This document shows, one piece after another, positions 21,854 through 30,286 of a DNA stretch of 35,154 nucleotides. The DNA is from Thermoplasmatota archaeon. Its GTDB lineage: Archaea > Thermoplasmatota > Penumbrarchaeia > Penumbrarchaeales > Penumbrarchaeaceae. The stretch's first letter is position 1, and each line of letters starts with the position of its first letter. Below the pieces are notes generated by a model. It was given only the letters and a program-made list of their open reading frames with translations. It did not search any database and was not told the origin of the DNA. The position numbers and the translations under genes were made by a program. The stretch lies in NCBI GenBank assembly GCA_029762535.1, contig JARVGK010000013.1, positions 40,984 to 76,137 on the forward strand, in the 5' to 3' direction.

Positions 21854-23389
21854 TCAGGGAGCGTATCCCCTGCATGTGTCCCCCTTCTTTTTTATGAACT
21901 CGGAATATTCCAACTCGTCCTTTGCCCGCCCACCCGGGGTTGGATAATCCCTGTTGAGACATGCCATGCAGATCTGGTCCTTTTCCATCGAAAGAGCTCT
22001 GAGAAGACCTTCGTGGCTCTGGTACAAGAGGCTGTCGGCACCGATCCTCTCCGCGAGTTCCGTGAGGCTCTTCTCATCGAGCTTTCCATACTCCATATTG
22101 TCCATGTACCTCGATGCCACGAGCTCCTCATAGCATCTCAGGTCTATGCCGTAATAGCATGGGGAGATTATCGGGGGGGTCGCGATCCTCACATGTACCT
22201 CTTTCGCTCCACCGAGCCCCTTGAGCTGGTACCTGATCAGTGTGGCCATGGTGGTGGCCCTGACGATAGAGTCGTCCACGACGATGACCTTCTTCCCCTT
22301 GAGGACGGATGGAATGGGAAGGAACTTGCTCATCACCTTCGCGCTGCGGTCCCCTTCCTCGATGAATGTCCTCCCCTTGGCGACGGCGATCAGCCCCTCG
22401 TCGTATATCTCCGGAAGCCCGGCAGCCCTGGCATATGCGTTCGCGAAGGGCCTTGACGTGTTGGGAACAGGGATGATCACCCAGTCCTTCGGGTTCAACT
22501 GCTCGGTCTCGATGTTCGCGAGCTCCTCCCCGCATCTCTTCCTCACATCGTAGACAGGCCTACCTTCGATGTTCGAGGTGACCGATGCGAAATAGAGGTA
22601 CTCGAAGAAGCAAAGCGCCCTCCTTCTCCCGGGAGCATATCTCTCGTATCTGACGCATCCGTCCTCCAGGATCGCCATCTCCCCCGGTCGAATGTGGTGT
22701 ATATCCCCGTTGCCGAAGCGGTAGAGTGCGGTGGTCTCAGAGGCGACGAAGGCCCCTCTATGGGATGAGGTTCCGGATAGTGGACGGAATCCCCACGGGT
22801 CCCTGATCGCCACCAGCCTTCCATCAGCATCCTGGAAGACTATGTTGTAAGCGCCGTCGAAATCCGATGCGAGGTTGGAGAATACCTCCTTGAGATCCCC
22901 GTCCCTGTTCTCTGAAATGTATCTTGATATCCAGTGCATCATGGTCTCTGTATCGGTGTCGAGCATGAGGTGGAAGCCCAGGTCCCCGATCCTCGTGTCC
23001 AGGTCGTTGCGGTTGGTAATATGCCCGTTGAAACCGAAGGAGAACCACTTGTTCTTGATCCCATGCACCCTCTCGAAGGGCTGGACATGCCTAGATGTCA
23101 GCGATCCGGATGTCCCGTACCTGGTGTGCCCTATGCCCTTTGGCCCTTCGAGCCTGTCCGATATGTCCTTGAACTCTCTTTCGTCGGACGCGCGGAATAC
23201 CTCGGGGACCTTGCCGCCACCCTTGTGCGTCCTTATGATAATCTTTCTCGAGGGGTTGTACGTCGATATCCCCGCCCCTGCCTGCCCTCGATGCTGCAGG
23301 TCGTTCAGCATCTGGTAGAGGGGGCCGAAGACGTTTTCCATTGGCATATCCGCCGCGCAAATCCCGCATTTTTCCCGTTTGTCGTTCAA
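21854..23389 (-). CDS. purF: Amidophosphoribosyltransferase (glutamine PRPP amidotransferase)
   Basis: First committed step of purine synthesis: PRPP plus glutamine gives phosphoribosylamine. The N-terminal glutaminase nucleophile is Cys8 in KCGICAAD after a short propeptide; the PRPP loop is VIVVDDSIVRATTM. Cys residues in RALCFFEY, ISPCYYGIDL and QICMACLNRDYP match the positions of the 4Fe-4S ligands of Bacillus-type PurF. Length is 511 residues, slightly long. The start is TTG at 23389, with GAGGAGG about 6 nt upstream (minus strand, 23396-23402); no ATG precedes the nucleophile in a better position. It lies 61 nt after tpiA on the same strand and may be read through from that unit. Confidence 0.97.
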   Translation of the reverse strand: MNDKREKCGICAADMPMENVFGPLYQMLNDLQHRGQAGAGISTYNPSRKIIIRTHKGGGKVPEVFRASDEREFKDISDRLEGPKGIGHTRYGTSGSLTSRHVQPFERVHGIKNKWFSFGFNGHITNRNDLDTRIGDLGFHLMLDTDTETMMHWISRYISENRDGDLKEVFSNLASDFDGAYNIVFQDADGRLVAIRDPWGFRPLSGTSSHRGAFVASETTALYRFGNGDIHHIRPGEMAILEDGCVRYERYAPGRRRALCFFEYLYFASVTSNIEGRPVYDVRKRCGEELANIETEQLNPKDWVIIPVPNTSRPFANAYARAAGLPEIYDEGLIAVAKGRTFIEEGDRSAKVMSKFLPIPSVLKGKKVIVVDDSIVRATTMATLIRYQLKGLGGAKEVHVRIATPPIISPCYYGIDLRCYEELVASRYMDNMEYGKLDEKSLTELAERIGADSLLYQSHEGLLRALSMEKDQICMACLNRDYPTPGGRAKDELEYSEFIKKKGDTCRGYAP

Positions 23390-23450
23390 CTAATGCCTCC
23401 TCATATCCTATGATAGGTTCGATCCCTGCATGTCCATTCGTCATTCGAGA

Positions 23451-24125
23451 TCATTTCGAAATTCCCGAGCACAGAGAGATCAGGGCCTTCCCTGGATCGC
23501 TTGCCTTGACCACACCGGAAGCGAGAAGGACCCCCACAGTGCCCAGCTCCAGAGCGACCCTGACGTCCTCGCCCGTCTTCACTCCTGCACCGGTGAGCAC
23601 CTTCACTTCCGGGGAGACCCTGGAGATCCCTACGACGGTGCCCTTGACGATCCCGGGGTCCGCGGAGGTGACGGAGATGTCTCCTCCGATGAGCTCGGGC
23701 GGCTCCATCGCGATGTAATCAGGCCCCGTCAAGGCCGCTGCGAGGGAGGTGCTGACGTTATTGGTGCAGACTATGCTGACGAGCCCCGCCTCCCTGCATC
23801 CTCTGACCAGATCCTCAATATCGGCCAGATTCAGCCTCCTTTCGGAATGGTTTATGAGGGTCCCGACAGCTCCGGTGGCCTTGATGCCCGGTATGGTAAC
23901 GCTCCCCGTTCGGGGGTCGCTCCGGCTGATGTCAGCATGCTGGGATAGGACGGGGATCTCGACCTCTGAGGCGATCCGTGATAGCTCTATCGCGGGCGGG
24001 CAGACCGCGATCGTGATGCCGGTCTCCGAGGCCACCCTCTCGCAGATCCTGGCAAGTTCCATTGCCCGTGCCCCCTCGACCTCTCTGTATGTCTTGAAGT
24101 TCAGGATTATGAGCGGTTCATCCAA
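23451..24125 (-). CDS. tpiA: Triosephosphate isomerase (archaeal type)
   Basis: Interconverts dihydroxyacetone phosphate and glyceraldehyde 3-phosphate. Visible features are LNFKTYREVEG (substrate Lys), HADIS, the INHSERR motif with catalytic His, PPELIGG (catalytic Glu in AMEPPE) and the phosphate loop LTGAGVKTGED with LLASGVVKA. The frame is open far upstream, but the TTG at 24125 follows GGAGGG by 6 nt and yields 224 residues, the usual archaeal length; the in-between ATG is in another frame. It begins 11 nt after the fba stop, so fbp-fba-tpiA form one operon. Confidence 0.95.
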   Translation of the reverse strand: MDEPLIILNFKTYREVEGARAMELARICERVASETGITIAVCPPAIELSRIASEVEIPVLSQHADISRSDPRTGSVTIPGIKATGAVGTLINHSERRLNLADIEDLVRGCREAGLVSIVCTNNVSTSLAAALTGPDYIAMEPPELIGGDISVTSADPGIVKGTVVGISRVSPEVKVLTGAGVKTGEDVRVALELGTVGVLLASGVVKASDPGKALISLCSGISK

Positions 24126-24136
24126 TTCATTCCCTC

Positions 24137-25276
24137 CTATGCATCCTTCTTGGCATCCCTTACGACGGAGGCGGTCCCGGCACATTCGAACGCCTTGAAG
24201 TATAGTAACGCCTCCGCGTAGGCCCATGCCTCGAGCGCCCTCTCGGCATCCTTATCGAGCGCCATGGTCCTATCCAAGAACGGTTTGAACGCGTTCTTGC
24301 AGTTCTTGTGGAACACGACCTCTTCGGGCTTGCCGGGGTTCTTTGGCACATACCTTTCAAGGGTCCATTCCCTCATCTCGTCGAAGAGTTCGGGATCGTA
24401 TATCCTTATCACGTCGAAGAAAATGTTCTGCCAGTGGGTTCCCACGTTGCCCTTGAGTATGTCGCCTTTGGGGAAATGCCTTGCGATGAGGTCCCTTGGC
24501 GTTCCGGTGATCCCGTGCTGGGCTATGGCCACCTCGAGCCCGGCGTCCCGTATAGCTGCTGCAACGGCCTTGGTCTGAGGGATGTCGACCGAGACCTGCG
24601 GTATTATATTTCCATTATCGTCGAGCGTGTTGCCGTGTGCGGACCCGTTGGCTATCGCCAGCAGGTTCGGCTCTATGCCGTTCTTCTCCAAGGCAGTTAG
24701 GAAGGTCACCGCCTCCTCTGGGGAGGTCCTGACCATCCCTTCGCTGTCCTTTTTGCCTATCTCTCCCACCTCTACCTCCAATCCGAAGTCCCGGCATCCG
24801 TAGGTTTCCTCGATGAAACGCGCCATCTCCGTGGTGCACCTGATGTTCTCGGAGAGCTCCTCCTTGAGGTCCCCACCCTTGAAGTTGAAAAGGTGGGAGG
24901 CGTCGATGGCATAGCTGGTGTAACCCGCCTTGATCTGTTCTCCGATCAGTTTCCTTGTAGCCTCGAGCTCCTCCTCCGTTCCGGTCTTGATCGTTATGTG
25001 GTCGGCATGCAGGACATACATGTCCCAGTCGGCCTCCTCCGCCGCCCTCCGAACCTCCGAAGCATAATCCGCCGGGGTCATCCCCGTATAACCTCCCTCG
25101 AGGTTGGATTCCGATCGTGCTATCTCGAATATGATCACGCTGTCAAGGTCCTTCGCGGCGCGCATTATCCCTTTCGCTATACCCTTCGTCATCCTGACGT
25201 TGGCGGCCATCAGAATGGTCTTGTGGCCCAGGAGCGAGCTGTAAACCTTCTCTCCGGATACCGGTTCGTATTCCAT
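24137..25276 (-). CDS. fba: Class II fructose-bisphosphate aldolase
   Basis: Zinc-dependent aldolase joining glyceraldehyde 3-phosphate and dihydroxyacetone phosphate (or the reverse). Class II marks are VLHADHI (metal His and catalytic Asp), EVEVGEIGKKDSEG (Glu ligand and loop), IANGSAHGN (His ligand) and IAQHGITGTP (His ligand and phosphate loop). Length is 379 residues, longer than bacterial FbaB-like forms because of a C-terminal helical extension (after about 300) containing HKNCKNAFKP. The start has AAGGAGG 8 nt upstream and lies 2 nt after the fbp stop. Most archaea use a class I aldolase or the bifunctional aldolase/phosphatase, so this is a bacterial-style choice. Confidence 0.94.
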   Translation of the reverse strand: MEYEPVSGEKVYSSLLGHKTILMAANVRMTKGIAKGIMRAAKDLDSVIIFEIARSESNLEGGYTGMTPADYASEVRRAAEEADWDMYVLHADHITIKTGTEEELEATRKLIGEQIKAGYTSYAIDASHLFNFKGGDLKEELSENIRCTTEMARFIEETYGCRDFGLEVEVGEIGKKDSEGMVRTSPEEAVTFLTALEKNGIEPNLLAIANGSAHGNTLDDNGNIIPQVSVDIPQTKAVAAAIRDAGLEVAIAQHGITGTPRDLIARHFPKGDILKGNVGTHWQNIFFDVIRIYDPELFDEMREWTLERYVPKNPGKPEEVVFHKNCKNAFKPFLDRTMALDKDAERALEAWAYAEALLYFKAFECAGTASVVRDAKKDA

Positions 25277-25278
25277 GT

Positions 25279-26178
25279 TCAGTCCTCCTTACCGGATGAT
25301 CCCTCTATCATTTCGATCTCCCCTTTACCACCTATGTAGACCGGGGTCCTCTGATGCAGTTTCTCGGGAGTGATATCGAGGATATCCGTCTTTCCATCGC
25401 TCGAGCGTCCGCCGGCGTTCTTCATGATAAAGCCCATGGGGGCGGCCTCGAACAGCAGCCTGAGCTTTCCGTTCGGCCTCCCTTTGGAAGCGGGATATGT
25501 GAATACGCCCCCTTTGTGGATGATCTGATGGACATCGGAAACGAAGGCGCCGCAGAAGCGCAGCTTGTAACCGAGCTCCTCGAGACTCTCGATCCAGCTC
25601 CTGTGATGTGGGAGGTAATCCTTCCTGAGGCCACCGGGTGAGTATATCCTCCCGTCGCCGATCACCAGATTCTCCTTCTGGAGTACGAAATCGCCATCCG
25701 CGTTCATCGCGAACTCATGGGTCCCCGCACCGATGGAGTAGACCAGGATCGTCAGGGGGCCGTATAGGACATAGGCAGCTGCGGATAACTGCCTTCCAGG
25801 GTTCAATGGGGACCGCGATCTGTATATTCCGATGATCGTCCCGACCGTCAGGTCGACCCCCATGAGTGAGGATCCGTCCAGAGGGTCCATGGTGACGCAG
25901 AAGCGGCCCTGGTCGTTGAGCTTGACCAGGTCCTCCTGCTCTTCCGATGCCAGGGAGAAGACCACCCCCGTCGTCTTGAACTCTTCGATGAATACCTTGT
26001 CGGCCCACTTGTCCATCTCGAGCTGCGTCTCTCCATAAACGTTCGTTGTCTCTGTACTTCCCTGTCTGTCGATGAATCCCGATGCGACCTTCTTTGCTCC
26101 GCTGGCCAACGCGGACAGTATAGATCCAAGCTCAGGGTCCATCCCTTTAAGATGGTCCTTCAGAAGCATGTTTACCAT
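25279..26178 (-). CDS. fbp: Fructose-1,6-bisphosphatase, class I
   Basis: Removes the 1-phosphate of fructose 1,6-bisphosphate, the committed gluconeogenic step. Metal-site motifs are FSLASEEQEDLV and TMDPLDGSSLMGVDL, with substrate motifs FVSDVHQII and FEAAPMGFIMKNAGGRSSDG, all typical of class I. Length is 299 residues, slightly short. The minus-strand TATA at 26202-26212 puts transcription start close to the ATG at 26178, so the mRNA is nearly leaderless; ATG 26169 is an alternative. It is the first gene of the fbp-fba-tpiA run. Confidence 0.95.
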   Translation of the reverse strand: MVNMLLKDHLKGMDPELGSILSALASGAKKVASGFIDRQGSTETTNVYGETQLEMDKWADKVFIEEFKTTGVVFSLASEEQEDLVKLNDQGRFCVTMDPLDGSSLMGVDLTVGTIIGIYRSRSPLNPGRQLSAAAYVLYGPLTILVYSIGAGTHEFAMNADGDFVLQKENLVIGDGRIYSPGGLRKDYLPHHRSWIESLEELGYKLRFCGAFVSDVHQIIHKGGVFTYPASKGRPNGKLRLLFEAAPMGFIMKNAGGRSSDGKTDILDITPEKLHQRTPVYIGGKGEIEMIEGSSGKED

Positions 26179-26201
26179 TCCCTTGAGGATGATAGGTCAT
26201 T

Positions 26202-26212
26202 GTCATATAACC
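26202..26212 (-). promoter_or_regulatory. TATA box for fbp-fba-tpiA
   Basis: Minus-strand GGTTATATGAC is about 28 nt before the fbp ATG, so the operon start is nearly leaderless. It is back to back with the promoter of the B3/B4 gene. Confidence 0.6.
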
Positions 26213-26230
26213 GATTTTCTAGAGCGAGGT

Positions 26231-26240
26231 GAATATATAC
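26231..26240 (+). promoter_or_regulatory. TATA box for the B3/B4-domain gene
   Basis: GAATATATAC is about 28 nt before the ATG at 26264, which predicts a leaderless transcript. The promoter sets the true start well inside the longer open frame. Confidence 0.6.
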
Positions 26241-26263
26241 GAAATCACCGGTATGGTGTGTGT

Positions 26264-26908
26264 ATGGAGTTAGAGGTCGATAAAGAGGCCTTGGATATGG
26301 GGATCCGGGTCGCATCCAGGTCATTTCAGGATATCAAGATAAGGGAGAGCCCCCTGCCCGTACTAGATGCTCTTGTCATGGAGTTGAAGGCGGAGCTCAG
26401 AGGCCGCTACCGGGAAGCCGATTCGCTCCTATCCGATCCCGTGTTCCGGGCTTTGAGGGATTTTTACTGGAGGATAGGGATCGATCCCACGAAGACCAGG
26501 CCCGCGTCCGAAGCCATTGTAAGGCGGCTGATGAAGAAGGACATACCCTCCATCAATTCCCTCGTGGATGCTGGCAACCTCGCCTCGGCATGGACGAGGA
26601 TCCCGATAGGGATCTACGATCTGGATAGGATGAAAGGGCGGCCAGTCATTGCCCTGACCAGGGGCGGGGAGGCATTCGATCCCATTGGCAGCCCACGGGC
26701 CGCTCTGGGGTCGGGAACACCAGTGATGATGGACGATAAGGGGGTGGTCCATCTCTATCCATACAGGGACAGCATGAGGACGCGCATCACCCTGTCATGT
26801 CAGAACGCCCTGATCGTATCCTGCGGTGTCAGAGGGATAGGACAGGACCAGCTCGATGAGGCCATCAAGAAGGTGGGAAGGTATTTCAGCGACCTCTCCA
26901 CTGGCTGA
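26264..26908 (+). CDS. Stand-alone B3/B4-domain protein (PheRS beta-like editing domain)
   Basis: A 214-residue protein made essentially of one B3/B4 domain, the domain that in phenylalanyl-tRNA synthetase beta subunits removes misattached tyrosine. Features include IGIDPTKTRPASEAIVRRLM, INSLVDAGNLASAWTRIPIGIYDLDRM and the C-terminal strand pair IVSCGVRGIG, typical of free-standing B3/B4 proteins of archaea and bacteria. A trans-editing or amino-acid-derived substrate role is plausible but not shown. It is divergent from fbp, and the start is set by the TATA box. Confidence 0.85.
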   Translation: MELEVDKEALDMGIRVASRSFQDIKIRESPLPVLDALVMELKAELRGRYREADSLLSDPVFRALRDFYWRIGIDPTKTRPASEAIVRRLMKKDIPSINSLVDAGNLASAWTRIPIGIYDLDRMKGRPVIALTRGGEAFDPIGSPRAALGSGTPVMMDDKGVVHLYPYRDSMRTRITLSCQNALIVSCGVRGIGQDQLDEAIKKVGRYFSDLSTG

Positions 26909-27233
26909 GGGCGAGAATCATCCCAGAGTCTGGTCGATCCCCTCCGAGTTACCTTCTTCCACTTGCTCCCCTCTCCTGGCCTTCTGGAGAAGTATTATAA
27001 TATGGAATATGTATCCTTGATCTGGCGTTATTATAAAAGGGAGGGGGTGTGGCGTCATCCTTTCCAAGGATTGTTATGGGGGGTAGAATCGAGGATATGG
27101 CCGGTAGTAAAAGTGAAGGTGGTAATGATGAATGCAAAGGATGGAACTCATGTCTCATTTCCTCTTAATGATTCTTTACTAGATATAGTACATAAAGCTG
27201 AGGCTCCATCCGAAAGAAGAGGAGAGGGGGTCC
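26909..27233 (+). other. Intergenic stretch with promoter-like AT elements
   Basis: No convincing gene; the frame open at 26963-27286 has poor content and overlaps the next gene. TATA-like elements occur near 27029-27040 (TTATTATAAAAG) and 27179-27190 (CTAGATATAGTA), the latter about 45 nt before the regulator ATG. A GAGAGGGGGT ribosome-like tract precedes that ATG. Confidence 0.45.
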
Positions 27234-28559
27234 ATGACAGGGACTATTCTGGATATGCTGATCTTCATATTCGGTTACTTCAGTGACCGCCAGTATGTCG
27301 ATGAGAAGGTGATGTGTGACGGTCTTGAAATCAATAGAAGAACGTTATACCAGAGACTGGGTGAATTGCGTCGTAGGGGTTTATTGATCAAATGCAAGAG
27401 AGAGGGCATCTGCGGGAATTGTCTCACTGAAGCCGGGGTGGTGGAGTATGTTAAGATCATCGATCTTGTCAACAACCTGTACCTCAGGCCGGAGCTCCAC
27501 GGTGTACACAAGATGTTCAAGCTCGAAGCTGTTCTTCCCATTATCAAGAATCCAGAAACGGTAATTAAGGTTGTATGTATTGCGGTAAGGAAGAATTCGG
27601 TCGATGTTATCGATATGGTGAGAAAGGACATTCCTTCCGAGTTTTCTTCCAGGAATCTGGCGTTATTCAAGGAGTTGACGCATCAAGATAGCGAGATCTC
27701 ACCGTCTCTCGATAAATACATAAGAGCCCTTACCATGGTCGGAAGTAATCCCGTCAGAGGGATTGTCGATCCTTCCAGGGATTCGGTTTTTGCCATCGTG
27801 ATAGAGGCCGAACTTCTTCGGAGGCAGGGAAAGATCAGAGAATCATGCGACCTATACAGGAACGTCCTTGAGACGAGCGATATTTTTCCGGAATGTTGGA
27901 TATGCAGCGTCGTCGGTTTTATAAATTGCACGAAAGCCATGAACAGTCCAGAGGAGGCAATGGAGCTATGCGACACATTGCTTCGGGATCACGTTATCGC
28001 ACCCTCTTACAAAGCCTGCATTCTTAAAGCCAAGTCGGACATCTTATCGGACATTATGAGAAACGAAGAAGCACACTCGACCTATGAGACCGCCCTGAGG
28101 ATTGCCAGGGCTGAGAAATTACCGAGTCTTCAAGGTATGATCATGAACAACATAGGCGTGAACTATTTCAGGTGGAAGAGAATGGATGAGGCCAAGGATG
28201 CATGGAATTCCGCGCGCAGGCATTGCAAAGCCCACGATCTCTTATGGATCAAGACACTGTGCGAGATCAACCTGTCCGATGTGGAGAGCAAGAGTGGCAA
28301 CATTCTCAAGGTAAAGAAATACCTGAGATCCGCCCGTAAATTCATGATCAAGATCGGAGATCTGGAGGGTGTCTCGGAGGTTGACTTCAACCTTGCCTTG
28401 GCCAGTGTTACCGAGGGAAAGAAGGATCGGGCGCTTTACCATTTCCGAAAGTGCGAGGAGTTCCCGATGATGTACAAGACGAAGCAAGAGGAGAGGAGAA
28501 TGGTCATGAGAGAGAGGTTCGATGAGAAGGGGTGGGAGTTGAACTTACCATTTGCTTAA
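27234..28559 (+). CDS. Winged-helix/TPR regulator
   Basis: A 441-residue protein with an N-terminal winged helix (about 20-70; VMCDGLEINRRTLYQRLGEL and RRRGLLIKCKREG) and a CxxxxCxxC-like cluster in KCKREGICGNCLTEAG that might bind metal. A middle domain (about 80-190) has no clear family, and at least five TPR-like helical pairs fill the C-terminal half, for example HSTYETALRIARAEK, MIMNNIGVNYFRWKRMDEAK and ALYHFRKCEEF. This layout is common in archaeal transcription factors that receive protein or peptide signals through the TPR part. It lies just before the secreted peptidase-like genes and could control them (inference). Codon composition is intermediate between the GC-rich core and the AT-rich block. 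Confidence 0.75.
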   Translation: MTGTILDMLIFIFGYFSDRQYVDEKVMCDGLEINRRTLYQRLGELRRRGLLIKCKREGICGNCLTEAGVVEYVKIIDLVNNLYLRPELHGVHKMFKLEAVLPIIKNPETVIKVVCIAVRKNSVDVIDMVRKDIPSEFSSRNLALFKELTHQDSEISPSLDKYIRALTMVGSNPVRGIVDPSRDSVFAIVIEAELLRRQGKIRESCDLYRNVLETSDIFPECWICSVVGFINCTKAMNSPEEAMELCDTLLRDHVIAPSYKACILKAKSDILSDIMRNEEAHSTYETALRIARAEKLPSLQGMIMNNIGVNYFRWKRMDEAKDAWNSARRHCKAHDLLWIKTLCEINLSDVESKSGNILKVKKYLRSARKFMIKIGDLEGVSEVDFNLALASVTEGKKDRALYHFRKCEEFPMMYKTKQEERRMVMRERFDEKGWELNLPFA

Positions 28560-28593
28560 ATACTGCCCCTGCCTCCAAATCGAAAAAATGCGA

Positions 28594-28606
28594 AATTATT
28601 ATATCC
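28594..28606 (+). promoter_or_regulatory. TATA box for the truncated peptidase gene
   Basis: AATTATTATATCC is about 30 nt before the ATG at 28631 and predicts a nearly leaderless transcript. Confidence 0.5.
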
Positions 28607-28630
28607 CTGAACCAGATAATTAGGTTACTG

Positions 28631-29050
28631 ATGTTGTCGAACAAAAACGGCTTCCTCGGCTCCTTTCTCCTACTCTCGTCCCTCATGGCCTTCCTGATCA
28701 TAATTCAGGACGAGGCGAATGCCACTTCCGATCCTGACGTCAAGTGCCTGATCATAGTCTCGGGCTCAGGTGGTTATTCTCCCCATGAGCTGGGTAAGGC
28801 TTCATCCTTTTACAGTTACATGGAAGAACGCTCCTCTCCTGATGATATCGTATATCTTACGGACCTTTCTCAAGCAGGATCCGACGGTAACGCAAACGTT
28901 GCAAACATCCAAAATGCTTTCTTATGGCTATCCCGAATCTCAACTTCGGAGACAGAGGTCACGGTCTATATCTCCGACCATGCTCAGATTTTGAAGAAGG
29001 TTGAATGGCTTCAAGGATTAGAACAAATACCGTTATTGTATCAGGTATGA
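28631..29050 (+). pseudogene. Truncated secreted clan CD (legumain-like, C13) peptidase
   Basis: Starts with a signal peptide (LSNKNGFLGSFLLLSSLMAF). The mature part has the first half of a caspase/legumain fold: the strand CLIIVSGSGGYS, DDIVYLTDL, a DGN-NVANIQNAFLWLS helix, and VTVYISDHAQI, whose His is in the place of the catalytic His of C13 peptidases. The following residue is Ala rather than the usual Gly. The protein then runs into KKVEWLQGLEQIPLLYQV and a stop, so the second half with the catalytic Cys is missing. The loss coincides with the GC-to-AT-rich change near 29010-29040. It is probably a broken gene left by a recombination event; a short inactive protein with its own role cannot be excluded. 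Confidence 0.6.
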
Positions 29051-29093
29051 TAACATAATAAGTAGAAAAAGAGTAAAATGGAGGTTGGAAAAA

Positions 29094-30275
29094 ATGATGA
29101 AGAAAAATTTGATAATGGCGTTGGCCATCATATGGGCTTTATTATTTGTAATACCAAATGTAAATGCAGTAAATAGCTTTGGTACTACCTGCCCAACAAA
29201 TAAAGATGGGTATAAAACAATGAGATCTGGTATTAATAAATATAATGATGCATTAAATGATTATTATAATGATTATGGCCAACAACATTTAAAGGATACA
29301 AATGGTAAAGATGCAGCAGATCTGATAGCATATATTCAGAAATATCAGTTTCAGAATTTAGCCATTATTACTCACGGTTATACTGCCTCATCAAGGGAAG
29401 GGAAGGAAATAGATATGGGAGATGGAACAACTAATGAAATTTTAGATGTTGTTCAATTAACAGGGTCTCAAGGTATACAAAGAGCGGGAAAAACTGGCTA
29501 TCAGTATTCAGCGTTACCTTTTGGGGCAATTAATATATTAGCATGTGAATCAGGAAAAACTACAAACACACCAAATTGGTTAACCACTTTCCAAACTTCT
29601 TTAGGTGCATGGATTGTAATAACTACTCCAAATATAGAATGGGCTTCGCAACATAAAAATTTTATTGAAACCTTTGCAGATAAAATTACCGATGGGAAGA
29701 AATCTTACAAAACAGCCATTGAAGATGGTGTAAAAAATGCAGCATTAAGAAGCATTTTTAGATCTTATACTATCCGTTATTATTATCGAACTGGATTAGA
29801 TCATGATACAAGGCTAGATAAATATAGATACATTGATCGCCATGAAGGTGGGGAAACATGTTGGTTGAATGAAGGAAGTAGTGTTGAATGGTCTTTTACG
29901 AGGTCCTATTCGAAAAATTCAAATGGGGGATACATAGTATTTCATGGAATAATTGACAATGATGAAGATTCATTAACTAAAGATGCAAATGTTAAAATAA
30001 GATATTTCGTAAAGGAAAATGGAATTTTTAATGAAAAAACCCCTCAAACGACAGCAACTACATTTAATGATATAAAAAATCGTGAGCACAGATTGTTTCA
30101 AAAATCTTATTATGGGGGTACGGATATTTGCTCATATTACCTGACTGCTTCGTTTATGAAAAGCACTGTTGGATCAAAAGAATTTAAAATACGAATAGAT
30201 AATATTAACGACAATGATGGAGTGACAGATAATATATATATTGATAGATTCGAATTTATGGAAATCGGCAATTAG
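29094..30275 (+). CDS. Secreted clan CD (caspase/legumain-fold) cysteine peptidase-like protein
   Basis: A signal peptide (KKNLIMALAIIWALLFVIPN) leads into a mature protein of about 365 residues. The catalytic dyad expected for clan CD is visible: His in LAIITHGYTASS (about residue 94) and Cys in INILACESGKTT (about residue 151), with the strand-before-HG and strand-before-ACESG arrangement of legumains and caspases. After the peptidase-like domain (to about 235), a C-terminal beta-rich domain with IRYFVKENGIF and FKIRIDNINDNDGV may act in binding. Translation probably starts at ATG 29094, 9 nt after GGAGG (29080-29084), rather than at the TTG at 29085. It precedes the PepSY-like membrane protein by 11 nt, in one operon. 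The substrate is unknown and activity is unproven. Confidence 0.7.
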   Translation: MMKKNLIMALAIIWALLFVIPNVNAVNSFGTTCPTNKDGYKTMRSGINKYNDALNDYYNDYGQQHLKDTNGKDAADLIAYIQKYQFQNLAIITHGYTASSREGKEIDMGDGTTNEILDVVQLTGSQGIQRAGKTGYQYSALPFGAINILACESGKTTNTPNWLTTFQTSLGAWIVITTPNIEWASQHKNFIETFADKITDGKKSYKTAIEDGVKNAALRSIFRSYTIRYYYRTGLDHDTRLDKYRYIDRHEGGETCWLNEGSSVEWSFTRSYSKNSNGGYIVFHGIIDNDEDSLTKDANVKIRYFVKENGIFNEKTPQTTATTFNDIKNREHRLFQKSYYGGTDICSYYLTASFMKSTVGSKEFKIRIDNINDNDGVTDNIYIDRFEFMEIGN

Positions 30276-30286
30276 GAGGACATAAT

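Noticed and set aside
26963..27286. 107-codon frame between the B3/B4 gene and the regulator
   Set aside because: It overlaps the regulator start in another frame, has unlikely composition and no ribosome site; the region looks like promoter DNA.
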